The position numbers and the translations under genes are program-made. 9,874 bases of DNA from Melioribacteraceae bacterium (lineage in GTDB: Bacteria; Bacteroidota; Ignavibacteria; Ignavibacteriales; Melioribacteraceae): NCBI GenBank assembly GCA_015486905.1, contig WFQV01000121.1:1-9874 (forward strand). Direction: 5' to 3'. This document shows positions 5,432 through 9,874 of this stretch, piece by piece (position 1 is the stretch's first letter; each line of letters opens with the position of its first letter). The notes beneath the pieces are model-generated. The model saw nothing but the letters and a program-made list of their open reading frames with translations. It had not been told where the DNA came from and searched no databases.

Positions 5432-7681
5432 TTAAGTTTTAATTTTCTTTTTGGCGGAGCCGTCACTCGAATGCGAATAATAATAATAATATTTATAATA
5501 ACTTCCATACCCGCTCTTGTAACTAAATCTATTTAGTAACACTCCGATAAACGAACCGTTGTCGTGGCTGAGCAATTCAACGGATTTCTCCATTAATTCA
5601 ATTTCGGTATCATTAGCGGATACAACCAAAATGCTTGCATCAACGAGACGAGAGAGAATTTCCGAGTCGGTTACAGCAATTACAGGGGGGGAATCGATAA
5701 CAATAACATCAAATTCTTTGCGAAGATTATCTAAGAACTCCTCCATTTTAGGTGAGCCTAAAATTTCAGAAGGATTTGGAGGTATTGTACCTGTCGTAAT
5801 ATAGTAGAGATTTTCCATCTCGGACTTTCGTAAAATCTCATCATAACTAACTTGCCCAAAGAAATAATCCGTAAAACCGGGATATCTTTTAGCTTTAAAA
5901 ACACTATGGACTCTCGGCTTTCTAAAATCGGCATCCAAGACAACGACTTTTTTATTAGTCAATGCAAAACTACCGGCTAAGTTCACAGAAACCGTAGTCT
6001 TACCTTCTCTCGGAGCACTTGAAGTAATAAGAATCGTTTTTATTTTATCTTTCCCCAATTTGGAAAATTGAATTCTCGTCCGCAGTGCTCTGAAAGCTTC
6101 GCTGGGAATTGCATCCGGACGCTTGGCAACAATGAATTCAAACTCTTTATTGGTTCTTTCGTCAACACCTCCGATATTAGGGATCCAAGCCAGAACGTTA
6201 ATGTTTCTATTTTGAATATCATCGGGAGTTTTAATCGTGTTGTCAAAATAATTTTTAACAAACGCAAATGTAAAACCAAGACCGCCGCCAAGGATTAAAC
6301 CGACCAAAACTATTAATTTCCTATTCGGTTTAGCAGATCCAAAAGGTCTGCGAGCTTTATCTATTACCTGAACGTTCCCGGGAGTTGACTGTTCATTAAT
6401 TAAAGCTTCCTGGTATTTTTCTTCAACAAGTAAATAAAGTTTTTCAACCGTTGAAACTTTACGGGTTAAGCGGGCTAAATCCAAAGTGCTTTTTGGTAAT
6501 TCGTTGAACTTTGTTTCGTATTCGTTAACTACCTTAGTAAGTTCGGAGTATGATGCTTTGGCAGCTTTGTATTTTACTTCTTCGTCCAAGACCTTAGCGG
6601 TTAAATCTTTTATTTCGTCGGGGCTGGCTGCTAAAATTCCCGCTTTGTAAACTTTTATTTTTTCGTTCAATTTATTTTTCAAACTCTCTATTTTTTTATC
6701 GTACTGTAAAGTTAAATACGCTTTTTCTGTGGGGGTCGCCGTGGCAAGGGCAACGTCTTTCCTTGCTTCAAGGTCTGCAATTTGTTGCTGAAGAGTTTGC
6801 AAATAAGGCTCGGTTGCAAAACTTTCCAAATAAGCATTTAGTCTGGGGTTCTGCTTTTCGAGTTCTTGTTTTAATTGAGCCAAACTGTTTTTAGATATTG
6901 TAAAATCTATTTTAGAGGAATTCTTTTGAGCTTCGAAATCGGAAATTTGGTTTATTAACGCTTGTGCTTGCTCCGATAATTGAAACAAACCGTTCTTTTC
7001 CTGAAAGTTCTTTAATTGTACTTCTGCTTTTAACAATTCATTTTGTTTCTCAACCCTTTGCTTGGCGAGGAAATTTTTAACGTTCGTAACTTGTTGACGG
7101 TTAAAATCTAAGTTTAATGTCATATAAGCATGAGCATAATCATTGGCTATTAAAGCCGCTTCAAACGGCGAGGGAGACTGAACCGTTATGTCAACAATAT
7201 CCAAACCTCTTTTCTGCTCTATCGAGACTTTACCTTTTAATAATTTAATGATGGTATGCTTCTCTAATAACGTATTTGATTTTCTAGATTCAATACTATG
7301 ATTAATTACTAAATAAAAACTGTCGGGTTGACTCATCTCTTTAAATTGAGAAATTAGTGAATCCGCAACAATTTCACGAACCGAATAACTTTTTAGTACC
7401 TCTATCTCGTTAGCAATAAATCTGTCATTTCCGAAATCGGAAAACTCAGGCATAATAGGCGCCTCCAAAATATTGCCTTGGGGTTTTTGAAGTTTTAAGG
7501 ACGTCTTAGCCTCATAAATATTCCGTGCATTAATTGCGTAGAAAATAGAAACAATCAAGCCGGTTAAAGTAATTAAAACTATCGGAGTAATATTTTGTCG
7601 AATGAGGGTAATATAATCTTTTAACGAAGTACCTTCTTCGAACTCACGCATATTGTTATTGATGTTATTTTCCGAAATCAC
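5432..7681 (-). CDS. Wzc-type polysaccharide co-polymerase fused to bacterial tyrosine (BY) kinase
   Basis: The product is 749 aa, the usual length for diderm Wzc proteins. A Wzz-type chain-length domain is bounded by two membrane helices (about 31-50 and 456-475). The periplasmic part contains long coiled coils (about 195-390) and a GNVQVIDKARRP motif (435-446) just before the second helix. The cytoplasmic kinase domain has EAFRALR (528-534; the ExxRxxR oligomer motif), Walker A SAPREGKTT (555-563), Walker A' VVVLDADFRKPR (579-590) and Walker B VIVIDSPP (659-666). The C-terminus carries nine tyrosines between 721 and 735, the autophosphorylation cluster. Such proteins control length and export of capsular or exopolysaccharide by cycling between phosphorylated octamer and dephosphorylated states. 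The start is GTG, 2 nt after the SLBB gene stop, with GAGGAA inside that gene; ATG at codon 11 lacks a ribosome-binding site. No phosphatase gene is in the window. Confidence 0.96.
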   Translation of the reverse strand: MISENNINNNMREFEEGTSLKDYITLIRQNITPIVLITLTGLIVSIFYAINARNIYEAKTSLKLQKPQGNILEAPIMPEFSDFGNDRFIANEIEVLKSYSVREIVADSLISQFKEMSQPDSFYLVINHSIESRKSNTLLEKHTIIKLLKGKVSIEQKRGLDIVDITVQSPSPFEAALIANDYAHAYMTLNLDFNRQQVTNVKNFLAKQRVEKQNELLKAEVQLKNFQEKNGLFQLSEQAQALINQISDFEAQKNSSKIDFTISKNSLAQLKQELEKQNPRLNAYLESFATEPYLQTLQQQIADLEARKDVALATATPTEKAYLTLQYDKKIESLKNKLNEKIKVYKAGILAASPDEIKDLTAKVLDEEVKYKAAKASYSELTKVVNEYETKFNELPKSTLDLARLTRKVSTVEKLYLLVEEKYQEALINEQSTPGNVQVIDKARRPFGSAKPNRKLIVLVGLILGGGLGFTFAFVKNYFDNTIKTPDDIQNRNINVLAWIPNIGGVDERTNKEFEFIVAKRPDAIPSEAFRALRTRIQFSKLGKDKIKTILITSSAPREGKTTVSVNLAGSFALTNKKVVVLDADFRKPRVHSVFKAKRYPGFTDYFFGQVSYDEILRKSEMENLYYITTGTIPPNPSEILGSPKMEEFLDNLRKEFDVIVIDSPPVIAVTDSEILSRLVDASILVVSANDTEIELMEKSVELLSHDNGSFIGVLLNRFSYKSGYGSYYKYYYYYSHSSDGSAKKKIKT
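5477..5491 (-). repeat. (TAT)5 trinucleotide repeat coding for five consecutive tyrosines
   Basis: On the minus strand, codons 731-735 of the Wzc-like kinase are five identical TAT triplets, and two more TAT codons lie just before an AAA. The repeat sits in the tyrosine phosphorylation tail. Gain or loss of a unit keeps the frame and changes only the number of tyrosines. Confidence 0.85.
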
Positions 7682-7683
7682 GG

Positions 7684-8205
7684 TTACTTCCTCGTAATAT
7701 TTAATATTAAAATTGATAGTGAAATTAAAACTGAAACAAGAGACAAAGCCATACTAAAATAATCTCTGAAATACAAGCGTCTGCTGCCTGGTACAAGTAG
7801 TATATCGCCGGCTTTTAATTTGGGGACTTTTAGTTTTTGAGTATGCAGGGAGTCTTCCCACAATAAATCATTCCAATTAAATTTGTACATTATTTGGGTT
7901 GAATCCTTTAAGATACGATATAATCTCAAATCATCCATGTGTGCGTTGTCGGTCGGGCCTCCGGAATAAGAGAGCAAATCACTAACATCGGAATAGACGG
8001 GAATAACATACTTCCCGGGATATCTTACAAAACCCCAAACACTTACTTTAATGTTTACCGATTGAGGGTCCGAGAAATCATAAAATCCTCCTGTTCTTGT
8101 TGTTATATTACTGTAAGGAGTGCCTATTTCGTATTTTTTCGCTTGTCCGAAAAGGACAGAGGTTAAAACGATTAAAATTAAGAAGATTAAATTTCTTTTG
8201 TTCAT
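7684..8205 (-). CDS. Short SLBB-domain polysaccharide export protein (reduced Wza-like)
   Basis: The product is 173 aa. A signal peptide (about 1-20, ending LFGQ) precedes a single SLBB domain (about 51-100) with the typical VSVWGFVRYPGKYVIP start (54-69), SDLLSYSGGPTDNA (75-88) and LRLYR. It then has KAGDILLVPG (131-140), the usual closing motif of Wza/SLBB proteins, and a strongly hydrophobic helix (about 149-169) ending in NITRK. Classical Wza-type export channels are around twice this length and start with a polysaccharide export (PES) domain, which is absent here, as is a lipobox cysteine. It is translationally linked to the Wzc-like gene (2-nt gap), so a periplasmic or outer-membrane partner of that protein is the natural role. 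AAGGAA lies 7 nt before the ATG, supporting this start and a genuine short protein. Confidence 0.85.
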   Translation of the reverse strand: MNKRNLIFLILIVLTSVLFGQAKKYEIGTPYSNITTRTGGFYDFSDPQSVNIKVSVWGFVRYPGKYVIPVYSDVSDLLSYSGGPTDNAHMDDLRLYRILKDSTQIMYKFNWNDLLWEDSLHTQKLKVPKLKAGDILLVPGSRRLYFRDYFSMALSLVSVLISLSILILNITRK

Positions 8206-8233
8206 TCAAATGTTCCTTAATAATTAAATTTCA

Positions 8234-9097
8234 CTACCTTTCGAATTTTAGATTAACTTTCCTTGCAGAAATCACCCCCCCTAAAATTCCAAAAATAAAT
8301 GCACTAAATAAATAAACCGCAATTACTCTTAAAAAATAACTTTCAAAGTTAATATATGGCAGGAACTTATTCAACAAATAAACACTAAAAAATAAAAATA
8401 TTATGCCTAAAATCACAGCAAGGAGCGATAGCAATATGCTACTTAATATGATAGGAAGTCTGATTGCAATTAATTTTGCGCCAAAAAGTTTCATTGTTCC
8501 GTAGATTTTTCTTCTCGTTTCCTGCACCAGCCGATTAACCGACAATATTAAATAAAGTGAAATAATAATAGTAACCAACGCAAATAAATAAACGCCTAAC
8601 TTAATGTAGAAAATTGTTTTCAAGAGAAATAATATTTCATCTTTGTCGTAAACCACGTCATCGACAATCGGATTTAACTTAAATTCTTTAATAAGTTTAT
8701 TTATTTCATTGTTTGTCAAATTCGGATTAACGTGCAAAACAAAACTTGACGGGAGAGGATTTTTCCCCAATATTTTTGTGAAGTCGGAACCAAGGGATTT
8801 TTTCAAATCAATTGCAGCTTCGGCTTTACTTTTAAATGTTACAATGGAAATTCTTTTGTCTTTATTTAATTGACTTTTAAGCTGCGCAATACTGTCTTTA
8901 TTAATTCCGTCCTTCAGAAATAATCTTATTTCAATTTTATTTTTTAACTCATTTTCAATTCTTTTAGATTTTAAGAAAAAAAACAGACTCATAGTAAAAA
9001 ACAACGAGGCAATAGTAAGCGTAATAACGGTTATTAATGAAGCAAATTTTGCTCTCGCTAATGATTGAAACGCTTCTTTAATACTAAATGCAATCAT
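8234..9097 (-). CDS. ftsX: Cell-division/permease-like protein FtsX
   Basis: The product is 287 aa with the FtsX layout. It has a short cytoplasmic N-terminus (SIKEAFQSLARAK), TM1 at about 20-43, an extracytoplasmic domain (about 44-158) containing NPLPSSFVLHV (113-123), then TM2 (about 164-187), a cytoplasmic loop with RRKIYGTMKLFGA (195-207), TM3 (about 213-243) and TM4 (about 256-276). NPLPxSF and the loop motif contacting the ATPase are hallmarks of FtsX. With FtsE it forms an ABC-type complex that activates cell-wall hydrolases at the division site. No ftsE adjoins it here, unlike the usual ftsE-ftsX order. It starts 2 nt after the lipoprotein stop without a clear Shine-Dalgarno sequence, implying translational coupling, and ends 28 nt before the SLBB gene. 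Confidence 0.93.
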   Translation of the reverse strand: MIAFSIKEAFQSLARAKFASLITVITLTIASLFFTMSLFFFLKSKRIENELKNKIEIRLFLKDGINKDSIAQLKSQLNKDKRISIVTFKSKAEAAIDLKKSLGSDFTKILGKNPLPSSFVLHVNPNLTNNEINKLIKEFKLNPIVDDVVYDKDEILFLLKTIFYIKLGVYLFALVTIIISLYLILSVNRLVQETRRKIYGTMKLFGAKLIAIRLPIILSSILLSLLAVILGIIFLFFSVYLLNKFLPYINFESYFLRVIAVYLFSAFIFGILGGVISARKVNLKFER

Positions 9098-9099
9098 AA

Positions 9100-9609
9100 T
9101 TAAAAGTTCGATTCGTCAATCCAGTTCTTAATTACCCAACGATTTTTTGAATCTTTGACCAAGTCAAGATTTACTCTTCCGTCAATAAAAACAATATCGG
9201 AGGGGTTAAATGTAATGGTTAAGTTAAAACTTCTTACAATATTTGAGGTATCCGAAGACATTGAAATAATGTTATTCCAAATCAAATCCAATTTTTGCGT
9301 ATTGCTAAAAAGCCCTTGAGTAACTCGCATTTCTTCGTCTCTTCCCCACGATACATCCGCACCAAGGTCGTAATCACGGTAGCTAAAGGAAAAATCCTTA
9401 TCTAACAACTGCCCGTAAATAGTAGTATCCTTAAAAGTGTAAGCATATTGAAAATTCTTAAAAATTCCCTCAACGCTTTTTTGGTCCGAAATTAAAGATG
9501 TATTTGCCCCCAACGATTTATCCAATGCGGGAGCAAAGGGATTAACACAACCGAAAATAAAAATTGCCGGCAAAAGTAACATGAAATATTTTAATATCCT
9601 TTTTTTCAA
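9100..9609 (-). CDS. Small lipoprotein, probable NTF2/SnoaL-like fold (hypothetical)
   Basis: The product is 169 aa. The N-terminus KKRILK plus a hydrophobic core ends in a lipobox (IFGC, Cys21), so a membrane-anchored lipoprotein is predicted. The mature part begins with a helix-rich segment, VEGIFKNFQYAYTFKD (46-61), then DKDFSFSYRDYD (70-81), SWGRDEEM (87-94) and strands ending KDSKNRWVIKNWIDE (152-166). This resembles small cystatin/NTF2-like fold proteins common in Bacteroidota-related genomes; that is inference from pattern. The start is TTG at 9609, which overlaps the TGA stop of the upstream gene as TTGA, with an AGG-containing site 8 nt away. The next Met (codon 10) would remove the charged part of the signal peptide. 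The C-terminus resembles that of the upstream partial gene, suggesting tandem paralogues. Function is unknown. Confidence 0.8.
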   Translation of the reverse strand: MKKRILKYFMLLLPAIFIFGCVNPFAPALDKSLGANTSLISDQKSVEGIFKNFQYAYTFKDTTIYGQLLDKDFSFSYRDYDLGADVSWGRDEEMRVTQGLFSNTQKLDLIWNNIISMSSDTSNIVRSFNLTITFNPSDIVFIDGRVNLDLVKDSKNRWVIKNWIDESNF

Positions 9610-9874
9610 TTACCAAACCTGCCTTTTAATTGACTCCAATCTGGCTCATTGCCTTTAGCCACATCTTCCCAACGGACGATAACCCACTTGTTACTTTTGT
9701 CCAAATAAATTGCAAACTTACACAGCCCGCTAAATTTTGTGCCGGAACTTTCATTATTAAAGGGTACAACTAAAGAATAATCGAATTGGTAAAATGCACT
9801 GTCGCCAAAAACATTACTTGCTGTTTTTGTCAGAGTTAAAACAATCGGAATATCTTTTTTTGTCTGCGATATTA
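9606..9874 (-). CDS. 3' end of a paralogous small protein gene (partial, runs off the right edge)
   Basis: Reading the minus strand from the edge in the frame that ends at TGA 9606-9608 gives 88 uninterrupted codons. Readable parts include FGDSAFYQFDYSLVV, then KFAIYLDKSNKWVIVRWEDV, and the end PDWSQLKGRFGN. The segment LDKSNKWVIVRWED matches KDSKNRWVIKNWIDE of the next gene, so the two are probably duplicated members of one family. The upstream part, including any signal peptide and lipobox, is outside the window. Its stop overlaps the TTG start of the following gene, consistent with one operon. Confidence 0.8.
   Translation of the reverse strand, partial: ISQTKKDIPIVLTLTKTASNVFGDSAFYQFDYSLVVPFNNESSGTKFSGLCKFAIYLDKSNKWVIVRWEDVAKGNEPDWSQLKGRFGN

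Noticed and set aside
7939..8315. Two plus-strand frames opposite the SLBB gene and its upstream gap
   Set aside because: They overlap the well-supported SLBB coding region and the ftsX end, with no independent start signals or recognisable domain.

Overview
The window is an AT-rich bacterial segment. It most resembles the Ignavibacteria/Chlorobi side of the Bacteroidota-Chlorobiota group. That placement is inferred from the low GC content, envelope proteins typical of diderm bacteria (lipoproteins, a predicted outer-membrane barrel, SLBB and Wzc-type export parts), the style of the degenerate intergenic repeats, and the form of the small lipoproteins. No 16S gene is present to confirm it. 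Several genes carry good Shine-Dalgarno sequences, and non-ATG starts are frequent.

Layout. Plus strand: a predicted outer-membrane beta-barrel protein with an N-terminal CxxC domain (32-1288) comes first. A gene-free stretch of about 500 bp (1289-1789) follows, made of nested degenerate direct repeats and short tandem arrays. Next is a likely two-gene unit encoding a DUF2905 membrane protein (1790-1996) and an ABM-like dimeric alpha/beta-barrel protein (2004-2288). The groES-groEL operon (2447-4400) is preceded by a canonical promoter overlapped by a perfect CIRCE operator, so HrcA-type heat-shock control is expected. A strong symmetrical hairpin (4418-4451) separates groEL from the convergent minus-strand operon.

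Minus strand, read from the right edge leftwards: the 3' end of a small protein gene (9606-9874, runs off the window), its apparent lipoprotein paralogue (9100-9609), ftsX (8234-9097), a short SLBB-domain export protein (7684-8205), a Wzc-type polysaccharide co-polymerase/tyrosine kinase (5432-7681), and a UDP-glucuronate decarboxylase-like SDR enzyme (4469-5416). Gaps are 28 bp or less, two are only 2 nt, and one junction overlaps as TTGA, so this looks like one transcript. The last three genes form a coherent surface-polysaccharide module: nucleotide-sugar supply (probably UDP-xylose), chain-length/export control by a tyrosine kinase, and a minimal Wza-like partner. The upstream half (two lipoproteins plus FtsX without FtsE beside it) suggests a link to cell-wall remodelling or division, but that link is inferred only from position.

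I did not find a clearly new defence or mobile system. The most interesting items are the reduced SLBB protein, the (TAT)5-encoded tyrosine tail of the kinase, the tandem lipoprotein paralogues with FtsX, the CxxC/beta-barrel protein, and the composite repeat region whose second copy abuts the DUF2905 start.
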